DNA from: Arsenophonus sp052174535
Lineage (GTDB): Bacteria > Pseudomonadota > Gammaproteobacteria > Enterobacterales > Enterobacteriaceae
Direction of reading: 5' to 3'
DNA length: 64,000 bases
Assembly: GCA_052174535.1 (NCBI GenBank)
Contig: JBQMRQ010000100.1
Coordinates: forward strand, 1-64,000
The notes below the pieces were generated by a model that worked only from the letters and a program-made list of their open reading frames with translations, had not been told where the DNA came from and made no database searches. The position numbers were made by a program, and so were the translations under genes. Shown piece by piece: positions 21,438 through 31,958 of this stretch (the first letter of the stretch is position 1; each line of letters starts with the position of its first letter).

Positions 21438-22181
21438 ATGGCAGGTCATAGTAAATGGGCTAATACCAAACACCGTAAAATTGCGCAAGATACAAAACGA
21501 GGTAAAATTTTTACTAAAATTATTCGTGAACTGGTAACAGCGGCTCGTTTAGGTGGCAGTGATGCTACATCAAATCCACGATTGCGGACGGCAATTGATA
21601 AGGCGTTATCTAACAATATGATGCGAGATACATTAAATAGAGCAATTATACGTGGTGTAGGTAGTAATGAAAATGATAATATGGAAGCAATCATTTATGA
21701 AGGTTATGGCCCAGGCGGTACAGCTATTATGGTTGAATGCTTAAGTGATAATCGTAATCATACAGTTTCTGATGTACGCCACGCCTTTACTAAATGCGGT
21801 GGTAATTTAAGTACCGATGGTTGTGCTGCTTATTTATTTACTAAACGTGGCGTGATTTCATATTCGGCAGGCATTGATGAAGATAATTTAATAGAAGCGG
21901 CATTAGAAGCAGGTGCAGATGATCTCAAATCTTATAATAATGGAGCAATCGATATTTATACTACCCTGGAAAATTTTGGTCATGTAAAAGATACTTTAGA
22001 TAAAGCTGGTTTTAAAGCTGAAATTGCCGAAATAACAATGATCTCGTTAACTAAAGTAACTTTAGATATTTACACTGCACCTAAACTTTTGCGTTTAATT
22101 GATATCCTGGAAGATTTTGATGATGTACAAGAAGTGTATCACAATGGGGAAATTTCAGCTGAAATTGCAGTTCAACTATAA
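21438..22181 (+). CDS. yebC: YebC/PmpR-family (TACO1-type) protein
   Basis: 247 residues, full length, starting MAGHSKWANTKHRKIAQDTK, the universal family start. Further signatures are RLGGSDATSNPRLRTAIDKA and EGYGPGGTAIMVECLSDNRN. The family has been described both as transcription regulators and as ribosome-associated factors that help synthesis of proline-rich stretches; the role here is not decided by sequence. GGAGA 8 nt before the ATG. The gene is intact while both operon neighbours, nudB and ruvC, are ghosts, which argues that it is selected for itself. Confidence 0.96.
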   Translation: MAGHSKWANTKHRKIAQDTKRGKIFTKIIRELVTAARLGGSDATSNPRLRTAIDKALSNNMMRDTLNRAIIRGVGSNENDNMEAIIYEGYGPGGTAIMVECLSDNRNHTVSDVRHAFTKCGGNLSTDGCAAYLFTKRGVISYSAGIDEDNLIEAALEAGADDLKSYNNGAIDIYTTLENFGHVKDTLDKAGFKAEIAEITMISLTKVTLDIYTAPKLLRLIDILEDFDDVQEVYHNGEISAEIAVQL

Positions 22182-22269
22182 TTAAATTATCTTTTTATAT
22201 TAAAAGATAGCGATGTTGATTATCAATATGCCTTTTCTTTGCATATTTAACCATATTCAATAAATCGCA

Positions 22270-22765
22270 AATATAGTAATTATTCTTAGAATTAATCCTG
22301 ATTCTTGAATTACCGGTTATAATGTTATCCGTCAACAAGGTTGTTAGTTGATTATTTAGATAGGGTCACATATATTATTCAGGTAGAAAATCCGCTAACA
22401 CGTTTACAATGTATTTATGCAGGTGTCATTAAAATGACTACTAAGTATCGACCGAATAGTTATTGGTGTTGAGCAAGATATTTATAGCAAAAATATTGAT
22501 TTTGCTTTAAAATTAAACAAGCAAGAGGGATTGGTGATTTTAACTATAATTAATAATCAATTAACGTTTTTGACTATGGTAGCACAATAAATAAAATAAT
22601 CTGTTATTAGAATTATAAGCAGTAAAAAATAAGTTCAGCATATAATTTTAATCTCTCAGTATTAAAACTATTATTGCATCTCCAAGCTAATACTAATTTA
22701 GTCATTGCGATCACGGATTATCATTTTAATTAAAATTTGATTCGAATAGAGGTAGTAAGAGGGGG
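22270..22765 (+). pseudogene. ruvC: ruvC ghost (Holliday junction endonuclease)
   Basis: Right after yebC, as in enterobacteria. The readable N terminus IILRINPDS-ITGYNVIRQQG corresponds to E. coli IILGIDPGSRVTGYGVIRQ. LTRLQCIYAGVIK matches SRLKLIYAGVTE, and LVIAITDYHFN-NLIR matches LAIAITHCHVSQN. The catalytic first Asp is changed to Asn and many stops are present. No ruvA or ruvB trace follows. Confidence 0.8.
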
Positions 22766-23040
22766 GACAGTGGCTTTTTTAGCTAAAAACGCTTGCGTTA
22801 ATAACTGGATATAACTGCTATGTTAGCAGTAATTATTGCTTTTCGAGAAAATCTCAATAGCCTTTGCTAAGACAGCCCCTTTTCTCCTAAAGTTGCGTTA
22901 AAAACCGCATCATTATGCTTATGCTTGGATGCGGGATTTCTATTCAATTTCGATTTTAATTATGCCGATAGGGCTCCGCTCTCTCCCACACGACCAATTA
23001 TTACCGGCATTACCTTAATAAGGTAATAATAAAACTGATC
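22766..23040. other. GC-richer hairpin-dense segment
   Basis: Less AT-rich than its surroundings. It contains several short perfect stems: CTGCTA/TAGCAG (22817-22831), AACGC/GCGTT near 22788-22800, and ATTACCTT-AAT-AAGGTAAT (23010-23028). A CCTTTGCTAAGA stretch near 22863 resembles an IS1595-type terminal repeat. It may be the relic of a mobile element end or a structured RNA; no protein reading was recognised. Confidence 0.35.
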
Positions 23041-23629
23041 TTATGCATCATTATTCTAACATTTCTATTAAGAAATGTTTAGCTATGTATTGGTTAAAAC
23101 AATTTAAATATAAAGTTAATAATCTATTCATTAATTAATAAAATTAATTAATAATATCTACTTATTGTTAAGTAACGCTTATATTATTAAGAGAATAGAT
23201 TTTACTTTAAGTAAAAATATATTTAAAATAATAAATAAGAATTTTTAAATATTTTAATAGCAATGCTTGTATTTTTCAAATAAATAATAAAAAATTAAGA
23301 TTTTTATTTTCATAAAAATTACATTATGCCTATTTTAATAAAAACAAAAATTTTTATGAGATATAAACCATATAATTTAAGTAAAAATCTTTATAAGAGC
23401 TTTATTTTATTTTGATGCGTATCAATAGAATTTATTTTAAGTAGTAAATTTCTTTTAGAATAGTAAAAATTATTTTTATAAATAATTAAATTATATAAAT
23501 ATAATGATATTGATATTCGTTAATCTTTTATTTTTATTAAAAAATAAAAAATAGAGAAAGAATCCTGTTAAAAAATTTAGTATGCAAATTCTAGTAATTT
23601 ATATTGTATAGAGCTAGAAGGTAGCAAAT
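23041..23629. other. Extremely AT-rich desert upstream of arcA ghost
   Basis: Nearly pure A/T with short repeats, no recognisable gene piece. In E. coli arcA also has a long upstream region. Nothing functional is visible. Confidence 0.55.
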
Positions 23630-24349
23630 ATGCAAGCTCCCACATATTTGATTATTGAAGACGAGATTATTACACACAATAACTTAAAAATATTTTCTAA
23701 GCAAAAGACTATTTCTGTAGATAAAGCTATTAATAAGTATCGAAAAGTACAATATATTATCTAATAATAATATTATCCATTATCATAATGGATAATAATT
23801 TGCCAGGAAAAATTGTTCACTCCTTACCTATGAATTCACCTAATCAACCTTATATTGCACTAATGTTTCTTATCGGGAAGTTAACAAGATATTAGGATTA
23901 GAAATTTAGGATGATGATTATATAACTAAGACTTTTAACCCTCATAAATTAATAATTTGTGCAGAAATTTACTTTCACTCATAATAAATCTTTGGTAAAT
24001 TAGTAAAAAATGCTACTAGCTTAAAAAGCATAATTTTATACTTGGAAACTGGATATTAATAGTCATTCTTTAACCAATCCGATTGGTGATCAAATACAAA
24101 TTACCATGTAGTAAATTTAAAGTAATCTTATATTCTTTTTAAGATCTAATTAAAATTCAAATACTTATAGAATTATTGAAAAAATAATTTGGTATGAACT
24201 AAAGTCATAGGATAGAATTATTGATATAACTATCCGCCGTATTCTTAAATATTTTAATTGATGATCTATAAATACCAGAAATTATTAGAACCATCCATAG
24301 TAAAAGTTATCGATTCTGTAGTAACATTGAAAATAAGCATAAAAATTAA
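23630..24349 (+). pseudogene. arcA: arcA ghost (aerobic respiration response regulator)
   Basis: 720 bp, nearly the exact length of E. coli arcA, with start and end both readable. The N terminus MQAPTYLIIEDEIITHNNLK matches [28 protein letters not shown] keeps the phosphoacceptor region, though the key Asp of MDINLPGK is preserved only as MDN. DDDYITKTFNP matches GADDYITKPFNP. The C terminus EIIRTIHSKSYRFCSNIE matches EIIATIHGEGYRFCGDLE. Internal stops and frameshifts kill it. Decay is by point change and small indels, with little length lost. Confidence 0.9.
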
Positions 24350-24574
24350 ACTTATTTTTATTTTGTAATGGAGTTTATTAACTATATCAATTAATTCTAT
24401 GACATAATTTGCAGAAATTTAATAGCATTTTAAGCCACATGTCACTTATTTTATATAAATAAGTTAAATAACAAATGCATTCAGTTATTTATCATAAAAA
24501 CGTACTACTTGTTAATTTTTAAAAATTAATAAAATAGGTTTTTGAAAAATAACTTGCCTATTTTTATTATTTAA
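24350..24574. other. Spacer between arcA and creA ghosts
   Basis: AT-rich, no gene seen. In E. coli creB, creC and creD lie in this interval; nothing recognisable remains of them. Confidence 0.5.
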
Positions 24575-24810
24575 TTTTCTTATCTATAATTCTTAACTCA
24601 ACCTCTGTTGACAACAATTGCAAATCAGCTGTATACTCTACTATAAAGAGACTTCTTTAATACCATCTTTTTTCTTGACTCAGATAACAAAATTATATTG
24701 TTAATATCTATATCATCAAATCTTTCAATAACAATTTTATTATCAGAATTAAAAAGTTTAAATATCGTATCAACTGAACTGATTTTTCTGCCAAGAATTG
24801 CAACTGATGT
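24575..24810 (-). pseudogene. creA: creA ghost fragment
   Basis: Minus-strand reading ISSVDTIFKLFNSDNKIVIE, then RFDDIDINN, corresponds to E. coli CreA [20 protein letters not shown] / AFDDPDVKN. Further on ADLQLLSTEVELRIIDKKIK corresponds to AISCQQVGPIELSDRIK. Stops and frameshifts interrupt it. Its orientation towards arcA matches the E. coli creABCD/arcA arrangement with creBCD deleted. CreA is an exported protein of unknown function. Confidence 0.75.
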
Positions 24811-24936
24811 AAAATATTATTATTATCTATAATAATAATTTTAATAAATTCGCATGATTTTAATTTTCCTTAAAAATATTAATTTAATGAAAAATCATTT
24901 TTGCGTTTTTAACATCTATAAAATAACTATATAAAG

Positions 24937-26336
24937 GAATCATTAGAAAATCTAGTGTATGCTGATCAGGGCTATAGTCTGCTTTTATGCTTTATAAATC
25001 TGCTCTCTATCCTAAAATTGGATCTTTTACTAGCAGAGTCGCAGCAGGTTAAATTCTCTTAGTCGGTTCCAGCTTTTCTGAGTAGATAGAAGCAACTTAA
25101 ATAGCATTAAAGGTTATTTTTCGAATCACAGTGCTTCTAAATTCGCCTTCATAGCCTCAACTCTCATAAAAACTAATTCAATCCAAATTTGTTGTTTTTA
25201 TTGATGTCCAGTGCGCTAACGGGAAGGCATGGAATGCTAGGATGTTCTTCTCGCTCTTTATCCAACTTCTTTATTGCTGCATGAATACTTATCCCGATAA
25301 CTTTTTTAACAAAAACATCAAGGGCTTTATTAATGATATTGCTGCTCTCTGTTAGCCATGACCTTTTCCACCGCAACTCAGCCTTAACTTTTTTGCCTGT
25401 ATCTCCCCTCTTGGAAGTAAAGAAAACAGATTACCTATTTTGTATAGGTGTGTAATTGCGTTAATACTGCATATTCTGGAATATCTTTCCATTAGATTCC
25501 TAAAAATCAAGAGTAGATCTCTCTTCCTATAGGAAGTTTGTAGATGGAGTTAAACCACGTGCTCGCGCCAATCCAGAGGTTAGCTCAGTGCACTTCTGAC
25601 TCTTGATAAGCATCTTCAACTGTAATGAGCTCCTTACGTTTATGTGCAATAACGTCGATAATAAGAAGCAGCTAAAAGCAATTAGTTTGCCTGACAGGAC
25701 GATAAATATGTCACCAGAACAGAAATAAACGTAGCGTCGTATATCATTTAAATCATACAGCTAGCCATTGCTTATGTTCTTCAGGCATCAATATTTCACA
25801 GTCTACTGATAGTGTGCTGATAAAGAAAACCATGTGCTTTCATCGAAAAGCTCTATGGCTTTCGTTAAATCACCGGTAAATAATACCTTATTTCTTATAG
25901 GTGCAGGCATGGTAGAAATTCTTCGATCTTTTTATACGCTTCAGATAAGGCCGTAGCAATGAGTTATTGAAGTATATTTCGTTATCGCTGTAACTCTTCT
26001 GATTTTAAGATCTTTAAATATAAATATCGTGAATAGCAGTCTATAATATTGGTTCGCGGTGGTAAATAACTGCTATACCGTAAGATAAGAAGGCATTCAG
26101 TATCTTCTAACAATATAACATTGAGACCACCTCAACAATAGTGCTATTAGCTACCTAGAGGATAATTACGGATGAGTTAATGCAAAGGATAAAAGTAATA
26201 TCTGATTTTGGCAGATATCTGTAGGATAGATTTTTCATGAGATCTCATTTCTATATTGTTGAAATAATTCACAAAATCAATCGCAGAAGACACGGTAGAA
26301 TTTTAAAAACTCCATACACTAGAATAAATCTCTCTC
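24937..26336 (-). mobile_element. IS256-family remnant E
   Basis: Dead copy of about 1.4 kb with both terminal repeats (24937-24965 and 26312-26336). The longest surviving reading, 25173-25376 minus, contains NKALDVFVKKVIGISIHAA and KKLDKEREE, the transposase segment before the conserved FYDFP block. It sits just downstream of rodA, where rlpA and dacA lie in E. coli. Confidence 0.87.
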
Positions 26337-26444
26337 TTATTAGAGATATATTAGTATTTTGTTTAGTTGAGAAATACAGCCAGTTACAATTTCTATTGTA
26401 ATGCTAAGTATAAAGCTAGTAATAATACATTACAGTCATCATAG

Positions 26445-27548
26445 TTATAAACTTTTTGATAGAAATTTTCTGTGGGTATGAATTGACATGATAATACCAA
26501 ATCCAGCCATTAAAACAATCAATGCCGATCCGCCATAACTAAGTAATGGTAAAGGAACCCCCACTATCGGTAAAATCCCGCTAACCATACCAATGTTGAC
26601 AAATAGATAGACGAAAAAAATTAACATTAGTCCACCAACCATAACTCTGCCAAAGGTATTTTGTGCATTAGTTGCAATTATTAATCCACGCATAATTAGT
26701 AGTAGATATAATATGAGTAAAATAAGCACTCCAATTAACCCAAACTCTTCAGCTAATACGGCAAAAATAAAATCAGTGTGACGTTCTGGTATAAATTCTA
26801 ATTGGGATTGCGTGCCATGTAGCCAGCCTTTACCAAATAATCCTCCTGAACCAATAGCAATTTTAGATTGGATGATATGATAACCAGCACCGAGTGGATC
26901 TGTTTCTGGATCAAGTAACATCATAACGCGATCTCGTTGATAATCATGCATTAACATGAACCATAAAATAGGAATAAAGGAAGCGATACCCGTAATCGCA
27001 ATGAGAATCAATTTCCAATTCATACCGACTAAGAAAAGGATAAACAAACCGGAGGCAGCAACTAAAATAGATGTACCAAGATCAGGTTGAGCAGCAACTA
27101 ATAGTGTGGGAAGAAATATAATCATCAATGCCAGTAGGATATTTTTTAATGAGGGCGGACAAATATCGCGATTAACAAAACGTGCAACCATCAATGGAAC
27201 CGCAATTTTAGCGATTTCAGATGGTTGAAAACGAATAAAACCAATATCTAACCATCGTTGCGCACCTTTACTAATTTGTCCAAATGCATCGACAAAAAAT
27301 AAGAGTATTAGGCAAAAGATATATAGATAAGGAGCCAAATTTTCATAGATACGCGGTGAAATTTGCGCCATCATAATCATGACAATAAATCCAATCACAA
27401 TTTGTATCAGCTTTCGCCTCATCATATCAACATCTTGTCCACTAGCACTCCACATGATCATAATACTGTATATTGTTAAGAGAAGAATAATCAGCAACAT
27501 TGTAATATCAATATGTAAATGCGTCCAAATAGATGATTTATTGGTCAT
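26445..27548 (-). CDS. rodA: Rod-shape SEDS peptidoglycan glycosyltransferase RodA
   Basis: SEDS-family polytopic inner-membrane enzyme that polymerises lipid II in the elongasome with PBP2. 367 residues (E. coli 370), about ten membrane segments. Conserved stretches are AQRWLDIGFIRFQPSEIAKI (catalytic-loop region), AAQPDLGTS, GSGGLFGKGW, FIPERHTDFIFAVLAEEFGL and PLPLLSYGGSALI. Three nt separate it from the mrdA stop, so it is translated with mrdA. Last gene of the leuS-to-rodA cluster; rlpA beyond it is lost to IS256 copy E. Confidence 0.97.
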   Translation of the reverse strand: MTNKSSIWTHLHIDITMLLIILLLTIYSIMIMWSASGQDVDMMRRKLIQIVIGFIVMIMMAQISPRIYENLAPYLYIFCLILLFFVDAFGQISKGAQRWLDIGFIRFQPSEIAKIAVPLMVARFVNRDICPPSLKNILLALMIIFLPTLLVAAQPDLGTSILVAASGLFILFLVGMNWKLILIAITGIASFIPILWFMLMHDYQRDRVMMLLDPETDPLGAGYHIIQSKIAIGSGGLFGKGWLHGTQSQLEFIPERHTDFIFAVLAEEFGLIGVLILLILYLLLIMRGLIIATNAQNTFGRVMVGGLMLIFFVYLFVNIGMVSGILPIVGVPLPLLSYGGSALIVLMAGFGIIMSIHTHRKFLSKSL

Positions 27549-27551
27549 ATA

Positions 27552-29483
27552 TTACTGATCTTCTTCTGAAGATATATTGATGTCTAATGTTTGTGATTTT
27601 ATTTTTTTACCAAGCAATACATAATCAAAAATATTGCGGACAAGATCACCAATCTCTAGTCCAAAACCACCATTTTCAAGAACAATGGCTACGGAAATAG
27701 TTGGGTTTTGATAAGGCGCAAATCCAATCATTAATTTATGATCACGTAAATGCTCAACCAATTTACTTGCATTATATGTTTCATAGCTGAATACCTGTGC
27801 CGTACCTGATTTAACTGCAGCTTTATAATAATGCGTGTTGACAAAACTTCTAAGTGCTGTACCGTTTGATGCATTAGCGACACCATACATACCCTCTTTA
27901 GCTAATTTCCAAAATTCTGAATTAATATCGCCAATTTGAATATAATCTTTCTGTTCATAGGGTAGCATAGCATTACCTAATTTAGTGCCGTAAAGCAGAT
28001 GAGGAATTTTAACAGTTCCCTCATTAATTAATGTCACTAATGCTTTTGCCATTTGTATCGGCGTTGTAGTCCAATAACCTTGTCCAATACCTACTGGAAT
28101 TGTATCTCCTTGATACCAAGATTTTTTGTAACGTTTTTCTTTCCATTTCCGTGTTGGCATAATACCTAAACGTTCTTCAGCAAGATCAATACCAGTATAC
28201 TGACCATAGCCAAATTTTTGCATCCAATCAGAGATACGATCTATACCCATATCATAAGCAACCTGGTAAAAAAAGGTGTCAGCTGATTCAATAATGGCTC
28301 TAACAACATTTAATCTACCATGCCCCCATTTTTTCCAATCTCGGTAATGTTTTTCTGAGTTTGGTAATTGCCACCATCCTGGATCAAAAATAGTTGAATT
28401 GACAGTGATAATATTTTCACTTAATGCTGCGACAGCCATAAATGGTTTAATGGTTGAAGCGGGCGGATATAATCCCTGTATAGTTCTATTAATTAATGGG
28501 CGATTAGGATTATCTAATAAAGCTTGGTAATCTTTATTAGATATACCATTAATAAAGAGATTAGGATTATAGCTTGGGGTAGATACCAATGCTAGTAGTT
28601 CTCCATTACGTGGATCAGTTACAATTACAGCAGATCGGCTGTTGGTTAATAGCTTTTCAATCTCAATTTGTAAATTGAGATCAATAGTAAGGTAAATGTC
28701 ATTACCTGCCTGCAATTGTTCTTCATGAAGTTGACGTATAATTTTCCCATGACTATTAATTTCAACCTCTTCATAACCTGTTTTGCCATGTAAAATATTT
28801 TCGTAATACCGTTCTATACCTAATTTACCGATATCATCGGTAGCAGTGTAATTTTTTATTAAACCATCATTTTGTAGACGTTCTATATCTTTATTATTAA
28901 TTTTGGCTACATAACCGATAACATGTGTTAACGTTGAACCATACGGATAATAACGGCGTTGGTAACTTTTAACTTCAATTCCGGGAAATCGGTATTGATT
29001 AACGGCAAAACGTGCAATTTGTACTTCATTGAGAGAGGTTTTTAACGGTATAGAGGTAAAGCATCGTGAACGTTTACGCTCCTTTTTAAAATTTACAATG
29101 TCATCATCAGTAAGATCAACTACATCACGCAATTGTGTCAATAGTTCTGTTAAATTAGATATTTTTTCAGGAATAATTTCTAATTGATAAAATGGTCGGT
29201 TTAACGCGAGAGGAATACCATTCCTGTCATAAATAATACCTCTATTTGGTGGGATAGGAACCAATTTTATTCGATTATCATTGGAACGAGTTTGGTAGTC
29301 TTCATGGCGAACTATTTGTAAATGATAAAGATTAGCAATTAAAATACTTACTAAGATCACAATGATAATGAAAGCTATCAAAGTTCGACGAATAAATATA
29401 GTATATTCTGCTGCATAATCACGAAAATGAGTACGTTTCTTTTTTTTTATTTCTTTCTTTAAATTCACACTAATAACCTGCAT
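27552..29483 (-). CDS. mrdA: Penicillin-binding protein 2 (elongasome transpeptidase)
   Basis: Class B transpeptidase that cross-links peptidoglycan with RodA at the inner membrane. 643 residues (E. coli 633) with one N-terminal membrane segment near residues 32-52. Active-site motifs are all present: STIK in GLYPPASTIKPFMAV, SAD in ESADTFFYQVAYDMG, and KSGT in AVKSGTAQVF. The N terminus is about ten residues longer and lysine-rich (KKEIKKKKR) compared with E. coli. A start at a later codon is possible but no better one is evident. Immediately upstream lie the rlmH and rsfS ghosts, the original operon neighbours. Confidence 0.97.
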   Translation of the reverse strand: MQVISVNLKKEIKKKKRTHFRDYAAEYTIFIRRTLIAFIIIVILVSILIANLYHLQIVRHEDYQTRSNDNRIKLVPIPPNRGIIYDRNGIPLALNRPFYQLEIIPEKISNLTELLTQLRDVVDLTDDDIVNFKKERKRSRCFTSIPLKTSLNEVQIARFAVNQYRFPGIEVKSYQRRYYPYGSTLTHVIGYVAKINNKDIERLQNDGLIKNYTATDDIGKLGIERYYENILHGKTGYEEVEINSHGKIIRQLHEEQLQAGNDIYLTIDLNLQIEIEKLLTNSRSAVIVTDPRNGELLALVSTPSYNPNLFINGISNKDYQALLDNPNRPLINRTIQGLYPPASTIKPFMAVAALSENIITVNSTIFDPGWWQLPNSEKHYRDWKKWGHGRLNVVRAIIESADTFFYQVAYDMGIDRISDWMQKFGYGQYTGIDLAEERLGIMPTRKWKEKRYKKSWYQGDTIPVGIGQGYWTTTPIQMAKALVTLINEGTVKIPHLLYGTKLGNAMLPYEQKDYIQIGDINSEFWKLAKEGMYGVANASNGTALRSFVNTHYYKAAVKSGTAQVFSYETYNASKLVEHLRDHKLMIGFAPYQNPTISVAIVLENGGFGLEIGDLVRNIFDYVLLGKKIKSQTLDINISSEEDQ

Positions 29484-29484
29484 A

Positions 29485-29960
29485 AATATCTTCCGATGGT
29501 AAGGATAATTTATTGTAATGCTCTATACCAGATAAAGGCTTTCTACAAGAAATCTTCGAGGTAGAAGATAAAGCATTGTTAATATTAACATTAACTAACT
29601 TTGCTCTGCTCCTATTTTATAGACAGAGGATAAATCTTCTAGATCAACAATTAGAAAGCTAATATTACTTCTGTTCTGTTTTCATTAACTTAATTATTTA
29701 TCAAGTTATCGAGTTGTTCAGCTTGCGCTGGTATATTCAGAGTAATTATGGGGTTACCTTTACTAATCTGCATCCAGTATCTTTTCTCCTTCTTTCTTGA
29801 TAATACAATTTAGATCAGTACTTTTCCCGCGTTTTCCCATCAGGATATCAATGAATTTTAAAGTCATATCTTTTAGAAAACAATGGAGATAATCTTGAAA
29901 ACTAGTTTGCATTCAATCAACTACTTTACTAGCAACGGCAATCGGTTGTATTCCAAATTA
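29485..29960 (-). pseudogene. rlmH: rlmH ghost (23S rRNA pseudouridine-1915 methyltransferase)
   Basis: Between mrdA and the rsfS ghost, its exact enterobacterial place. Minus-strand reading MQTSFQDYLHCFLKDMTLKF corresponds to [20 protein letters not shown]; then IDILMGKRGKSTDLN matches IEIPAGKRGKNADIK, and KKEGEKILDA / NPIITLNIPAQAEQLDN match KEGEQML / RIVTLDIPG. The SPOUT glycine-rich knot region (LLIGGPEGLSP) is destroyed. Frameshifts and stops throughout. Confidence 0.85.
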
Positions 29961-30290
29961 AACTCCATAGTTTTTCAAATTCATACATTCAATAACTATC
30001 TTCTTGCATGATATAAAGAAACGTATCGCCTAAATCCAAACGATCCGATCAGAAAACATCTTTATTTTTAATAATAAAAGGAATTATTCCTATTTTACAA
30101 TATGCTTCAATTAATTTATCTGAAACTGATGTCAGGTAGCAATTAGAGGTTTCGTTACAAATTATCATGCAATCACTAATTCTTGGTTTTCTACGTAAAC
30201 CAATAGTAACAATATCTTGCGTTTTTATATCAACAAGACAAGCTGAGCAATAATAAATTATTTAGAATTTATTTTCTTAGAAAGATTCAC
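29955..30290 (-). pseudogene. rsfS: rsfS ghost (ribosomal silencing factor)
   Basis: Minus-strand reading DIKTQDIVTIGLRRKPRISD, then CMIICNETSN, corresponds to E. coli ALDVQGKSSITD and CMIICTGTSS. DRLDLGDTFLYIMQEDSY-M matches [20 protein letters not shown], and YEFEKLWS matches YELEKLWS at the C terminus. At least two stops and frameshifts. RsfS separates ribosomal subunits in starvation; loss fits a stable host diet. Confidence 0.85.
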
Positions 30291-30314
30291 CTTTAATTTT
30301 AAATTAAATAAAAA

Positions 30315-31708
30315 GAGTTATTAGCAAATCTAGTATATGGATAATCAAGCTACCTTCCACTCTGATGCTTCATGAATCTGCTCTTCACTCTTAACTTGTA
30401 CCTTTTTATCTTATCACCAGAGTTATCAGGTTAAATTCTCTCAGTCTGTTCCAGCTTTCTGAACAGAGGGGAGCAACTTAAATATCATTTAAAGGATTTT
30501 TTGTGAATTACAGTCCTTTCTCGCATCCAGATTCATAGCTTTACTATCACAAAATCTAATTCAATCAGATTCATCGTTTTATTAACAACCAGTGCGCTGA
30601 CGGGAAGGTGTACAGAATGCAAGCCGTTCTTCTAAATCTTTTCCAGTTTCTTCATCGCTGCAGGATACGCTGAAGACCTTTTCAACAAAGAATTAAAGGC
30701 TTTATTAGCGGTATCGCAACTTTTTGCTAGATATACCTCTGAATTTCATCCTTAACTTTCAGTGTTAAATGCCTTTGAAGAATGAAGATAACATATTAGT
30801 TATTTTGCGTACTCAACAGGATTGATGCTGCGCACCCAGGAATATCTTTGCCATTCCATTTCAAAAACCAAAATCACCGCCTCTCGTAGGAAGCATAAAA
30901 ATGCGATTAAAAGTCCCCAAGGCTTACAGAAAATTAGAAGTTAAGTCCAATTCGCTTCTAACTCTTAATAAGCATTTTCGATGATAATTGTTTTTTACAT
31001 CTATACTGAGTGATATCAATAATGAGCAGCAGGCGATGGCGTTAGGCCTACCTGACAGGCGGTTATCTTATCGACACAGAAATAAATATAAGTGTATCGC
31101 TTAAATCATACAGCTACCCATTACCTATGTTCTTGAAGCCATTACTGTTTTAGTCTTCTGATGAATGCTGGCAAAGAGATCATGTGCTTTTCATCGAGAA
31201 AAGCACCCATTAGGACTTCATGAAATCACCTGTGAATATAGCTCTTTGTCTCGCAAGTACAGGCATGATGATAAAACCTCTTTGCTACTTTTCACGCTTT
31301 AAATAAGGCAGTAACAATGAGCTGTTAAGTATATCCTGTTACTACTAAAGTCCACCTGATACTTAGGAATTTTAATCTCAACATAGCCAATAATCATCGG
31401 TTAGTTGTGGCAAATAACCGTTATAGATGACGCGTTAAAGGCTATCGACACAAGGCAGCGATTGACCATGTTGTTGTAAAATAGCTTTGAGCTTCATCTT
31501 AATAACGACACCTATCAACTGCCTGTCAGTATTATAGATAAATTCATAGAATGAATTAAAGGTAATATCTAGTATAGCGTCCACCTGCAGAGTAAACTTC
31601 TTCATGGCATATTATCTCTCTGTTGTTAAAATCACTCATGAAATCAATCAACAGAATAATTCGCCTACCATCACAGAGAATTCCATACATCAGAATTGAG
31701 CATAACTC
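30315..31708 (-). mobile_element. IS256-family remnant F
   Basis: Dead copy, 1394 bp, with one of the best-preserved ends: GAGTTATTAGCAAATCTAGT at 30315 and CATCAGAATTGAGCATAACT near 31690-31707. It lies between nadD and the rsfS ghost, where E. coli has cobC, and separates the mrdA-rodA half of the cluster from the leuS half. Confidence 0.88.
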
Positions 31709-31958
31709 AATAAGAGTATCAAGTTATATTTCAATCAGTTAAAACTTCTGTTAAAAGAAATAAGCATAAGATAATTTATCTTTAGAACTAATTTTAGTAA
31801 AACTAATTGAACAATTATAATTAATTTCAGAATGATTTATCGAAAATTATGCTTTATTCATCACTAATCATCTAAAAATCGCTAAATAGATACCCAATCA
31901 CCTTATATACTCATAATAGTTTATGTATGTTTTATAAATTTTTATATTTGTTAATTAG
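31709..31958. other. Spacer downstream of nadD
   Basis: About 250 bp of AT-rich DNA between IS256 copy F and the nadD stop. No cobC fragment was recognised and no clear terminator. Confidence 0.5.
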
